From the NCBI GenBank assembly GCA_047445235.1, contig JBLGEO010000025.1, positions 1 through 6,855 of the forward strand: a stretch of DNA of 6,855 bases, read 5' to 3'. Positions 1 to 5,935 of the stretch are shown here, one piece after another. The stretch's first letter is position 1; each line of letters opens with the position of its first letter. The notes beneath the pieces are model-generated. The model was not told where the DNA came from, did not search any database, and saw nothing but the letters and a program-made list of their open reading frames with translations. This DNA comes from JBDSRX01 sp047445235 (GTDB lineage: Bacteria > Patescibacteriota > Dojkabacteria > J137). The position numbers and the translations under genes were made by a program.

Positions 1-34
1 TGCCAGGAATAATCTCAACTTTTGTGCTATCCAT
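1..34 (-). CDS. Probable 5' end of a minus-strand gene cut by the left window edge
   Basis: On the minus strand an ATG at 34-32 opens a frame of 11 codons that runs off the window without a stop, reading MDSTKVEIIPG. The bases before the ATG are AT-rich (TATAA directly upstream) and contain no Shine-Dalgarno site, like the other starts in this window. It lies 44 bases downstream of the stop of the 97-residue gene on the same strand, so the two could share a transcript. Eleven codons are too few to name a product. The call rests on position, strand and the open frame, and could be chance. Confidence 0.4.
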   Translation of the reverse strand, partial: MDSTKVEIIPG

Positions 35-78
35 TTATATAATGTTAAAGAGTTCTATGTATTCTTGTTTTAGTGATA

Positions 79-372
79 TTACTCTACTTTAATACCACCA
101 GCATTTTCTAAAAAATCTAAGAACTCATCTTCGATTTCATCTATACCAGAAACTTTTTTAAATTCTTCTTTATTGGCTCTTACAATTTCTACAAGCGATT
201 TAACATCCTTTTCCTTTAATATTGCTCCATCGTTAGTAACATAAGTTGTATATTCTGCAGGTTCGTCTGGCTTCCATCCTTTTAGCTCTGCTTGTGCTAG
301 CAAAGAAGACCACCATGTAGCATTACATTCCTCACCAACCTTATCTTTAACTGATTCTAAGAACAAACTCAT
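79..372 (-). CDS. Small acidic hypothetical protein, 97 aa
   Basis: I do not recognise this protein. It is complete, starts at ATG 372 and ends with TAA. It is clearly acidic: about 22 Asp/Glu against 12 Lys/Arg, with an acidic run near residues 77-87 (IDEIEDEFLDF). It has a Trp pair at residues 20-21 and one Cys at residue 16. There is no signal peptide, membrane segment or metal-binding cluster, so it is probably a soluble cytoplasmic, mostly helical protein. The start is not supported by a Shine-Dalgarno site, but no start in this window is, and the frame cannot be much longer given the divergent gene starting at 496. A weak promoter can be drawn just upstream. No function is proposed. Confidence 0.7.
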   Translation of the reverse strand: MSLFLESVKDKVGEECNATWWSSLLAQAELKGWKPDEPAEYTTYVTNDGAILKEKDVKSLVEIVRANKEEFKKVSGIDEIEDEFLDFLENAGGIKVE

Positions 373-388
373 AAAAGCTAATTAATAA

Positions 389-418
389 ATATTAGGTTAT
401 TTTACAATATTTTAAGAA
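389..418 (-). promoter_or_regulatory. Weak candidate promoter for the 97-aa gene
   Basis: On the minus strand a TTCTTA box (418-413) and a TAATAT box (394-389) are separated by 18 bases. This would start transcription about 10 bases before the ATG at 372, giving a very short leader. In such AT-rich DNA this match is weak. Confidence 0.25.
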
Positions 419-437
419 AGTAGCTTATAAAAAAACT

Positions 438-465
438 TTGGTATCCCATAGACTTCTTTTATGAT
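438..465 (+). promoter_or_regulatory. Candidate promoter for the 547-aa gene
   Basis: TTGGTA at 438-443 (four of six matches to a -35 box) and TATGAT at 460-465 (five of six matches to a -10 box) are 16 bases apart. Transcription would begin near 472, leaving a leader of about 24 bases before ATG 496. Position and spacing are plausible for a sigma70-type promoter. Confidence 0.4.
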
Positions 466-495
466 AAATTCGCTAAGAACTTCAAACATAATTCT

Positions 496-2139
496 ATGGA
501 TGATTTATTCTCTTCAAAAGTAGATCTTCCTGTAAAGGAACTAGAAGGTTTCGATCTAGTATTGGAACAGATGCTTTCCCAACCGCAATATCAGAGCTGG
601 GTACAAATGGTGAACACGGCTGGAGCGCTGACACTTTCACTTTTAAGAGAAGTATTATCTGAGGCAACAGATTTTGAATATTTACATTACTCTATTACAG
701 AAGCCTTAGTTGGAGCATCTATAGATACTTCTTTCTCTAACGCAGAAGAACTAGTTAAACTACCACTTAAAAAAAGAATTACAGATCAAGACACATTTTC
801 TGCATTTATTACCTTATCCGGAGAGACCAAGATTATAAATAAGAAACTGGAAAGAATATTAAGTATTATTACTGAAAGAGACCTGGCTTTTTTTAAATAT
901 TTTATTGCAGAACTAGATAAGAGAGGCATCACACTAAACGGAATGGATGAGAACTTTGACCTTTTATTAGATTTATCTAGATTAGATGCACTTCCAGAGG
1001 GTTTATCCCAAGAGAACCTACCATTACTTCTTCAAGTCTATCCTCCAAGAAGAAAAGAGACCAGTTTTTATAAAATCTTTTCTTATTACGGAGAGGAGCA
1101 AGCTGGATTACTAAAACAACAAATATCCGAAGGAAGTAGAGGATTAACTAAGGAAAATGCTGATATATCCAGAGATGTGATGGGACATATAGGTAAAGTA
1201 CTACAAAATCTTATATATACTCAACTATGGGAAGGAAATATAACCGAAATTCCGAAGGAACTACAGCCTTTTGTTAGTGCGAATAATGAAGTAGATAAGA
1301 GCTCTAATATGTGGGATAAGTTCGAAGGAGGTAAAGCTACAGACTATTTCAAAAAATTATTTGATAACGATGAAAGTTGTGAGTACGCCTATAGATACAC
1401 ATCCGAGATAATTGCATGGTGGATTATCTCAAAACTTTTAAAACCAACACTCCGAAACTATGGTGTTGATTATAACTTAGAATACATCAATGGAATTGAA
1501 CTTCAAAAATGGTTAGTTAAGTATGCTCAGATAGATTTATCTGGAATTATAACTGGGTTTACCCAATCAACTATTTCAGATCTAATTTATGAGTTAGAGT
1601 ATTTTCTAGAAGGTTTTAAACATGACCACAGATCTTTTCCAGATGAGAGAGAGACTCTTGTAGATAATATTCCTCAAACAAAACATCTCTTACCAAATGC
1701 CGTTCTAGAAATTGTTTCGGGTTGGTTAAGGACAGAACATTCGGGATTAACTCGATCTGTGACATCCAGTCTGATGGGATTAACAAGAGTTATAAATGCA
1801 GATTTTATTAATACACTTAGAAGAGGAACCTACTTTACTGAGTTTGCAGTTCCGTCTGATCACGATACTAACCAACGTTGTGATATTGTAATTCTTCCAG
1901 AAGAAATTGATATAGAATATCCGACTTGGAATGACTTCAATTCAGCGGATCTTCTTGAAATAAAACTTGTACAAACACTTTCTGTTACACCATCAAAGAA
2001 GTTTCTTGCCCAAATTGAAAAATATATTCGTAATATTCGAAAAGTAAATCCTAATATAAAAATAAAGCCTCTGCTTTTAGAAGTATCTGGAATGGGAATT
2101 AAATTAACAGAGGTTTCCAAATATTTAGAGGAAATTTAG
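496..2139 (+). CDS. Large uncharacterised protein with C-terminal PD-(D/E)XK nuclease-like domain, 547 aa
   Basis: I do not recognise the full-length family. The C-terminal region (about 440-535) shows the ordered residues of a PD-(D/E)XK nuclease fold: E449 in FTEF, D463 in RCDIVIL at the end of a hydrophobic strand, E488-I489-K490 in the strand DLLEIKL, and Q506-xxx-Y510 in the next helix, the QxxxY arrangement known from RecB/Cas4-like nucleases. A further strand KPLLLEV follows at 524-530. Residues 1-430 look mostly helical and soluble, with no signal peptide, no clear membrane segment and no Walker, helicase or HNH motif. They may bind a partner or substrate. The start ATG 496 has no Shine-Dalgarno site. 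The stop TAG lies 5 bases from the stop of a converging unknown gene. DNA or RNA cleavage is inferred from the motif only. Roles in defence, repair or mobile-element biology are possible but not shown. Confidence 0.72.
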   Translation: MDDLFSSKVDLPVKELEGFDLVLEQMLSQPQYQSWVQMVNTAGALTLSLLREVLSEATDFEYLHYSITEALVGASIDTSFSNAEELVKLPLKKRITDQDTFSAFITLSGETKIINKKLERILSIITERDLAFFKYFIAELDKRGITLNGMDENFDLLLDLSRLDALPEGLSQENLPLLLQVYPPRRKETSFYKIFSYYGEEQAGLLKQQISEGSRGLTKENADISRDVMGHIGKVLQNLIYTQLWEGNITEIPKELQPFVSANNEVDKSSNMWDKFEGGKATDYFKKLFDNDESCEYAYRYTSEIIAWWIISKLLKPTLRNYGVDYNLEYINGIELQKWLVKYAQIDLSGIITGFTQSTISDLIYELEYFLEGFKHDHRSFPDERETLVDNIPQTKHLLPNAVLEIVSGWLRTEHSGLTRSVTSSLMGLTRVINADFINTLRRGTYFTEFAVPSDHDTNQRCDIVILPEEIDIEYPTWNDFNSADLLEIKLVQTLSVTPSKKFLAQIEKYIRNIRKVNPNIKIKPLLLEVSGMGIKLTEVSKYLEEI

Positions 2140-2144
2140 TAAGA

Positions 2145-2603
2145 TTATGCGACATCAATAATTTCAGTTCCCTTATGCCATTTCTCATCGTTAAAAACTT
2201 CTCTTGGATGGTAACCAATTTTAGGACTATCTTGAATACCAAGATCAGTATATCTTTCGGAAGGTTCAAACTTACAGTGCAAAGATAACCTCATAACTCT
2301 ATACTCATTATGATCATTTTTAAAACGCAGACTAGAACTTGAAGTTTCATCCCAAAGATATACTGAACCTCTCTCGGTTAAGATTATGTATATATGAAGA
2401 TCTCGTAAATCTAAATTTTGTAGAACATCAAAAAGATCCATTCCTCCATCTACCACTACTTCATCTCCGTCCTGTACAATTCTATTTACAGATTGAAGAT
2501 ATTCAAATACCCTAGTAACACCTTTAATAAATTCAGGTGAATCTGAATACTTGGCTGAGTCAATTATTGATTGTACTTGTGGTTGGAATCTGATTTGATC
2601 CAT
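2145..2603 (-). CDS. Hypothetical protein, 152 aa, converging on the nuclease-like gene
   Basis: I do not recognise this protein. It is complete, from ATG 2603 to TAA at 2147-2145. The first 45 residues look helical, followed by a strand-rich stretch (DEVVVDGG, then LHIYIILTERGSVYLWDE around residues 69-86), suggesting a small soluble alpha/beta protein. A central acidic segment (DGDEVVVDGGMDLFD, 46-60) is followed by a more basic part (FKNDHNEYRVMRLSLHCKF, about 93-111). It has no signal peptide, membrane segment or Cys cluster. It is tail-to-tail with the 547-residue gene and divergent from the ArsR gene, so it is not co-transcribed with either. A reasonable promoter with an extended -10 lies upstream. 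No function can be given. Confidence 0.7.
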   Translation of the reverse strand: MDQIRFQPQVQSIIDSAKYSDSPEFIKGVTRVFEYLQSVNRIVQDGDEVVVDGGMDLFDVLQNLDLRDLHIYIILTERGSVYLWDETSSSSLRFKNDHNEYRVMRLSLHCKFEPSERYTDLGIQDSPKIGYHPREVFNDEKWHKGTEIIDVA

Positions 2604-2633
2604 TATTAGAAATTAACTTTATACTTTTTTACT

Positions 2634-2662
2634 ATTGTATCAGTAAGTGATCCATAATTTAA
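2634..2662 (-). promoter_or_regulatory. Candidate promoter with extended -10 for the 152-aa gene
   Basis: On the minus strand TACAAT (2639-2634) is a five-of-six -10 box preceded by TGA, the TGN of an extended -10. A weak TTAAAT -35 box (2662-2657) sits 17 bases upstream. Transcription would begin near 2627, about 24 bases before ATG 2603. It is divergent from and close to the ArsR promoter. Confidence 0.4.
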
Positions 2663-2684
2663 GATTGACTCTGTTTATTATTTC

Positions 2685-2713
2685 TTGACAATCTAAATTA
2701 AACAATTTAGTAT
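2685..2713 (+). promoter_or_regulatory. Promoter of the arsR-thioredoxin-dipZ operon
   Basis: A perfect TTGACA -35 box (2685-2690), a 17-base spacer and TAGTAT (2708-2713, four of six matches to TATAAT) form the best promoter in the window. Transcription should begin near 2720, giving a leader of about 23 bases before ATG 2743. Two inverted repeats overlap the spacer, -10 box and start point, as expected for a repressible, autoregulated promoter. Confidence 0.65.
2693..2710 (+). promoter_or_regulatory. Inverted repeat in the promoter spacer, candidate operator 1
   Basis: CTAAATT-AAAC-AATTTAG is a perfect 7-base inverted repeat with a 4-base centre. It fills the spacer between the -35 and -10 boxes and overlaps the first three bases of the -10 box. 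A dimer bound here would block RNA polymerase. It is not obviously the same sequence as the second operator. Its centre lies exactly 20 bases upstream of that one. Confidence 0.45.
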
Positions 2714-2730
2714 ATGAACGCATATTCATA
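2713..2730 (+). promoter_or_regulatory. SmtB/CzrA-type ArsR operator over the transcription start
   Basis: TATGAA-CGCATA-TTCATA is a perfect 6-base inverted repeat with a 6-base centre. It contains the TGAA-N6-TTCA core known from operators of ArsR/SmtB-family repressors. It begins at the last base of the -10 box, covers the predicted start point and ends 12 bases before the arsR start codon. This is a classic place for autorepression by the gene that follows. The TTCATAC half recurs at 2733-2739, giving a short direct repeat. Confidence 0.65.
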
Positions 2731-2742
2731 CTTTCATACATT

Positions 2743-3027
2743 ATGCTGACAAAATATTTAAAAACAACAAGTATTCTAAAGCTTTTGAGTGACCCTACTA
2801 GGTACCGTCTTATAGAACTGCTAAATACAACGAACGAAGAACTTTGCGTATCTGAAGTTGCAAAAAGACTAAATATAAGCCAATCTACAACATCACATCA
2901 GTTCGCAAAACTGGAAGACTTTGGCCTTGTAACGCCAATTCGATACGGTCAAATGATTTGTTACAAACTTAGTGAGAACAAAGAAGTAGAGAAGATTAAA
3001 CAAATTCTTGTTATGTTTACTATATGA
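2743..3027 (+). CDS. ArsR/SmtB-family winged-helix repressor, 94 aa
   Basis: This is a dimeric winged-helix transcription repressor, expected to bind the inverted repeats just upstream and control its own operon. The fold order is typical: helix 1 with LLSDPTRYRLIELL (14-27), then ELCVSEVAKRLNI (33-45), recognition helix SQSTTSHQFAKLEDFGLV (46-63), and the wing at 64-77. ELCVSEVA parallels ELCVGDLA of SmtB-type proteins: C35 is present, but the second Cys of the CxC metal site of CadC/ArsR is Ser37. The only other Cys is C73 in the wing. The C-terminal helix is short and lacks the DxH...HxxE metal ligands of the SmtB/CzrA alpha5 site. The signal is therefore uncertain; thiol redox sensing would fit the downstream thioredoxin genes. 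It ends in TGA, 24 bases before the thioredoxin gene, so the genes are probably co-transcribed. Confidence 0.9.
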   Translation: MLTKYLKTTSILKLLSDPTRYRLIELLNTTNEELCVSEVAKRLNISQSTTSHQFAKLEDFGLVTPIRYGQMICYKLSENKEVEKIKQILVMFTI

Positions 3028-3051
3028 CTCTTCAATTTTAACTAAAATCAT

Positions 3052-3564
3052 ATGCAAAACTCGAAAAAGTCAAAAATTATATTAATTATCTTATTAGCTT
3101 CTTTTGTTCTAATTATTATAGGCATTATTGTTTTTGTTAGTAGTTATCAAAAACCACTAATGATTGATGAGCCTCAGCAAACGATCATGAGCGAACCTGT
3201 TTCTGCACCAACAGATAATGTAATGCATGAGGAATCTATGATGAAACTGGAATCTACAAGTAAACCTGGAGAATACATTCCTTACTCAGTAGATAAACTA
3301 ACTCTCAAGAAAAATGTAATATTTTTTGCAGCTGGTTGGTGTCCAACATGCCAAGCTTTAAACAAAGCAATCAATGGTGATTTAAAAGCAATACCAAATG
3401 ATTTAACTATTTTAAAGGCAGATTACGATACTGAAACTGCACTTAAACAAAAGTATGGAGTTACTTATCAACATACATTAGTGCAAGTCGATAACAGTGG
3501 GAATCTAATAAAAAAATGGAGCGGTAGTTATTCGATAGATGAAATAGTTAACCAATTAATATAA
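3052..3564 (+). CDS. Membrane-anchored extracytoplasmic thioredoxin-like protein, 170 aa
   Basis: A thiol-disulfide protein tethered outside the membrane. A Lys-rich start (KKSK) is followed by a single hydrophobic segment at about 9-30 that should act as an uncleaved anchor with the C-terminus outside. No lipobox is visible. A linker at 31-75 contains Met37, 46, 58, 63 and 64 and His59. The thioredoxin fold spans about 80-170, with active site W96-C97-P98-T99-C100 on the strand-helix junction VIFFAAGWCPTC. The position that is cis-Pro in ordinary thioredoxins reads VTYQHT, with His141 before Thr142, so the cis-Pro is replaced. The gene sits 24 bases after arsR and 4 bases before the dipZ-like gene. 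It is therefore a likely redox partner of that CcdA domain, as reductase substrate or relay. Its final substrate is unknown. Confidence 0.88.
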   Translation: MQNSKKSKIILIILLASFVLIIIGIIVFVSSYQKPLMIDEPQQTIMSEPVSAPTDNVMHEESMMKLESTSKPGEYIPYSVDKLTLKKNVIFFAAGWCPTCQALNKAINGDLKAIPNDLTILKADYDTETALKQKYGVTYQHTLVQVDNSGNLIKKWSGSYSIDEIVNQLI

Positions 3565-3568
3565 CTTT

Positions 3569-5269
3569 ATGCAATATATATTTCTTTCATTTGTAGCAGG
3601 AATTTTAACCGTTCTATCCCCATGTGTTTTTACATTACTTCCAGTAATTTTAGGAGGATCCTTGGAAAGTACTAAAATCAAAAGGCCAATTACAATAATT
3701 TTATCTCTTATGTCTTCTATTTTTCTTTTTACTTTAATCCTTAAGGCTAGTAGCGTTTTAATTGGTGTACCTCAGCAAACTTGGAATATTATTTCTGGAG
3801 GTATATTAATTATTTTTGGTCTTATTACTTTATTTCCAGAAGTATGGGGAAAGTTCTCTTTAAAAATTGGTTTTATAACTAAAAGTAATAAGTGGTTTGA
3901 TAAAAGTACCAAGAGAGAGGGTCTCCTAGGTGATATTTTTGTTGGTGCAGCACTTGGTCCAGTGTTCTCCAGTTGTAGTCCAACTTATGCGATTATTTTA
4001 GCAACAGTACTTCCAGTAAATCTTGCTGCGGGAGTTATCGACCTATTGTTTTATGTAGCTGGACTTGGACTTGTGTTACTGCTAATTAGCTATTTTGGTC
4101 AAAAATTAATCAAAAGGTTTAAATGGGCGGTTAATCCAAAAGGTTGGTTTAAAAGGATTATTGGAGTAGTTTTCTTAATAATTGGATTGGCAATCATAAC
4201 TGGTTTTGACAAACAATTTGAAACATATCTGCTAGATAACGGTTACTTTGATGTTACAAAGATAGAGATCAATGCATTAAATAGTAACAACTCTTCTAGT
4301 GCCAACAGTAACTCAGTTGCCAAAGAAGTTACTTTAAATGTTGCAAAACCATATCCTGCACCAGACTTCAAAAATATTGAGAACTGGATTAACTCTCAAC
4401 CACTAAGTATAAAAGATCTAAAGGGAAAAGTTGTATTAATTGATTTCTGGACATACTCTTGTATTAACTGTTTAAGAACATTACCTTATTTAAAGGACTG
4501 GTACACAAAGTATAAGGACCAAGGCCTTGTAGTTATAGGTGTGCATAGTCCGGAATTCTCTTTTGAAAAAGTTAAAGAAAATGTGGAAACTTTTGTGAAA
4601 GATAACCAAATTACCTACCCTGTTGCTCAAGACAACAACTTCGGTACTTGGACAAACTATCAAAACCAATACTGGCCAGCAGAGTATTTTATAGACAAGA
4701 ATGGAAACGTTGTAAATACACATTTTGGCGAAGGAGAATACGATATGAGTGAGAATGTAATTAGAAAGTTACTTGGACTAGATGCTGATGCAAATGCAAA
4801 AACTAGCGAAGTTCCAGTTTCTCAAAATCAGACTCCCGAGACATATTTAGGTTATGATAGGGGGCAAAGCTTTCAAAACGGTACGGAATTTTTACCAGAT
4901 CTTAATGCAGAGTATAAATTAAGTGAAAGCGTTTCCCCAGACTTTTGGACAATTGGTGGCTTGTGGAAAATTACTAAAGAAGAAATTATATCGCAGGAGA
5001 ACAATACAATTCTAAGATTTAAATTCTCAGCTAAAAATGTTTATCTTGTTATGGGTTCTACTTCTAGTCTTAAAGTACAAGTTAAATTAAATGGTCAAGT
5101 TGTTAACCAATATACTAAAGGAATGGATGTTGACGATCAGGGTTTTGTAACAGTGGACGGATCTAAACTTTATACTTTAATTAATTTACCCAGTTTTGAA
5201 ACTAACCAACTTCTTGAACTTGTTCTTCCCAAAAGTGTAAAATTAAATGCATTTACATTTGGAAGTTAA
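3569..5269 (+). CDS. dipZ: DipZ-like CcdA-thioredoxin fusion, thiol electron exporter, 566 aa
   Basis: A transmembrane protein that carries reducing equivalents from cytoplasmic thioredoxin to thiols outside the cell. Residues 1-213 form a CcdA/DsbD-beta-type domain of six membrane segments (about 2-30, 39-62, 70-92, 121-152, 154-176, 193-213). Its redox pair is C19 in SPCVF of segment 1 and C136 in SSCSP of segment 4. A Ser/Asn linker (238-250) leads to a TlpA/DipZ-type thioredoxin domain (about 262-402) with active site S297-C298-I299-N300-C301 and the cis-Pro at W369-P370. Residues 420-566 begin with TPETYLGY, typical of DipZ proteins, and form a beta-rich, carbohydrate-binding-like domain. 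Length and order match DipZ of mycobacteria and relatives. The start is 4 bases after the stop of the anchored thioredoxin gene, so coupling is likely. The gene symbol is by similarity of architecture. Confidence 0.9.
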   Translation: MQYIFLSFVAGILTVLSPCVFTLLPVILGGSLESTKIKRPITIILSLMSSIFLFTLILKASSVLIGVPQQTWNIISGGILIIFGLITLFPEVWGKFSLKIGFITKSNKWFDKSTKREGLLGDIFVGAALGPVFSSCSPTYAIILATVLPVNLAAGVIDLLFYVAGLGLVLLLISYFGQKLIKRFKWAVNPKGWFKRIIGVVFLIIGLAIITGFDKQFETYLLDNGYFDVTKIEINALNSNNSSSANSNSVAKEVTLNVAKPYPAPDFKNIENWINSQPLSIKDLKGKVVLIDFWTYSCINCLRTLPYLKDWYTKYKDQGLVVIGVHSPEFSFEKVKENVETFVKDNQITYPVAQDNNFGTWTNYQNQYWPAEYFIDKNGNVVNTHFGEGEYDMSENVIRKLLGLDADANAKTSEVPVSQNQTPETYLGYDRGQSFQNGTEFLPDLNAEYKLSESVSPDFWTIGGLWKITKEEIISQENNTILRFKFSAKNVYLVMGSTSSLKVQVKLNGQVVNQYTKGMDVDDQGFVTVDGSKLYTLINLPSFETNQLLELVLPKSVKLNAFTFGS

Positions 5270-5422
5270 AACTTAAAAAAGTATCGCATTAAGAGAAGTG
5301 AAACTATTCTGGATTGATTAATGAATAGATTAGAACACTTTTACAGTCTTTTCTTCTAGAATTCATCTTTAATTCACATACGTCGTTTAATATTAAATCA
5401 ATAATTTATTAGAAATGTTTAT
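5270..5422. other. Intergenic gap between the thiol and flavin genes
   Basis: These 153 bases hold no open frame of note. Near its left end is a weak nested hairpin: AAGTG 5296-5300 pairs with CACTT 5336-5340, and CTATTC 5304-5309 pairs with GAATAG 5323-5328. A short T-run follows, so partial termination is possible. TAGAAT at 5357-5362 resembles a -10 box but has no good -35 partner. A perfect 12-base palindrome TTTAATATTAAA lies at 5386-5397, 25 bases before the next ATG. I cannot decide whether the flavin genes have their own promoter or are read through from dipZ. Confidence 0.4.
5296..5342 (+). terminator. Weak nested hairpin, possible attenuating terminator
   Basis: An outer 5-base stem (AAGTG/CACTT) encloses an inner 6-base stem (CTATTC/GAATAG) with unpaired bases between the stems and a 13-base loop. 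It is followed by only about four T. The stems are AT-rich and the T-run is short, so this is at best a leaky terminator between dipZ and the FMN-binding gene. Confidence 0.2.
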
Positions 5423-5929
5423 ATGCAAGAAGAGAAAAAAATATCAATACCATTAATAATCGGAGGTCTAGTTTTAGTAATAATAGTAGGAGCTGGTGGA
5501 ATATTAATTGCTGTTAACCAAGCCAACTCGGCAAACAATGCAACTACTGGCCAGCAAATTGAGTCTATACCAAATGTAGCAGATACGATTGGAACGACTA
5601 CAACTACGACACCTCCTGTGGCCGTTAATACTACTTATAAGAATGGTACATATACAGCTTCAGGTTCTTATATCTCTCCCGGAGGAGACCAATCTATTGA
5701 TGTGAACTTAACCATTGCAAACGATACGATTACAGCAGTTACAGTTACTCCTAGAGCTTCTGATGAAGAATCTGCAAGATATCAGAGCAAATTCGCAAGT
5801 GGCATTTCTTCTGCTGTTGTAGGAAAGAAGCTAAGTGCTACTAGCGTTGGGAGAGTAAATGGTTCTTCTCTAACTGGAACTGGGTTCAACTCTGCATTAG
5901 CTAGAATTAAATCTCAAGCTCAGGCATAA
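5423..5929 (+). CDS. Membrane-anchored FMN-binding domain protein, 168 aa
   Basis: A small extracytoplasmic electron carrier expected to hold covalently bound FMN. The N-terminus MQEEKK is followed by one hydrophobic anchor (about 9-31). By the charge rule the rest lies outside. Residues 32-70 are a low-complexity linker with six Thr in a row at 58-63. Residues 71-168 match the FMN-binding domain found in NqrC/RnfG-type and flavin-based electron transfer proteins: NGTYTASGSY, SIDVNLTIANDTITAVTV, then helices, then RVNGSSLTGTGFNSALARIK. The flavinylation motif is normally (S/D)GA(S/T)xT; here it is N146-G147-S148-S149-L150-T151, with Thr151 the likely FMN acceptor through a phosphoester bond. 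apbE, which encodes the enzyme for this modification, starts 6 bases downstream. The domain is single, so this protein can carry one flavin. Its electron donor is not visible here; the following truncated gene could be one. Confidence 0.85.
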   Translation: MQEEKKISIPLIIGGLVLVIIVGAGGILIAVNQANSANNATTGQQIESIPNVADTIGTTTTTTPPVAVNTTYKNGTYTASGSYISPGGDQSIDVNLTIANDTITAVTVTPRASDEESARYQSKFASGISSAVVGKKLSATSVGRVNGSSLTGTGFNSALARIKSQAQA

Positions 5930-5935
5930 AAATAT

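Noticed and set aside
1860..2120. Open frame of 86 codons on the minus strand
   Set aside because: It lies wholly inside the nuclease-like domain of the 547-aa gene, whose frame explains the conserved motif. The antisense frame has no recognisable domain.
2111..2137. Possible hairpin AGGTTTCC...GGAAATTT at the end of the 547-aa gene
   Set aside because: Only five Watson-Crick pairs next to the loop plus wobble pairs, and no T-run. Not enough for a terminator call in either direction.
2662..2694. Inverted repeat AGATTG...CAATCT with a 21-base spacer
   Set aside because: The six-base arms are far apart and overlap the -35 region only partly. The two tighter palindromes downstream explain regulation better.
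3025..3045. TGA at the end of arsR read as a sense codon (alternative code 25 or 4)
   Set aside because: Recoding would add only six residues before TAA. All long frames in the window are free of TGA in sense positions, so the standard code fits.
4490..4723. Open frame of 77 codons on the minus strand
   Set aside because: It is antisense to the thioredoxin domain of the DipZ-like gene, including its WP cis-Pro region. It is a shadow of that gene.
5271..5282. Small inverted repeat ACTT-AAAA-AAGT just after the DipZ-like stop
   Set aside because: Four AT-rich pairs with no T-tract cannot be supported as a terminator.
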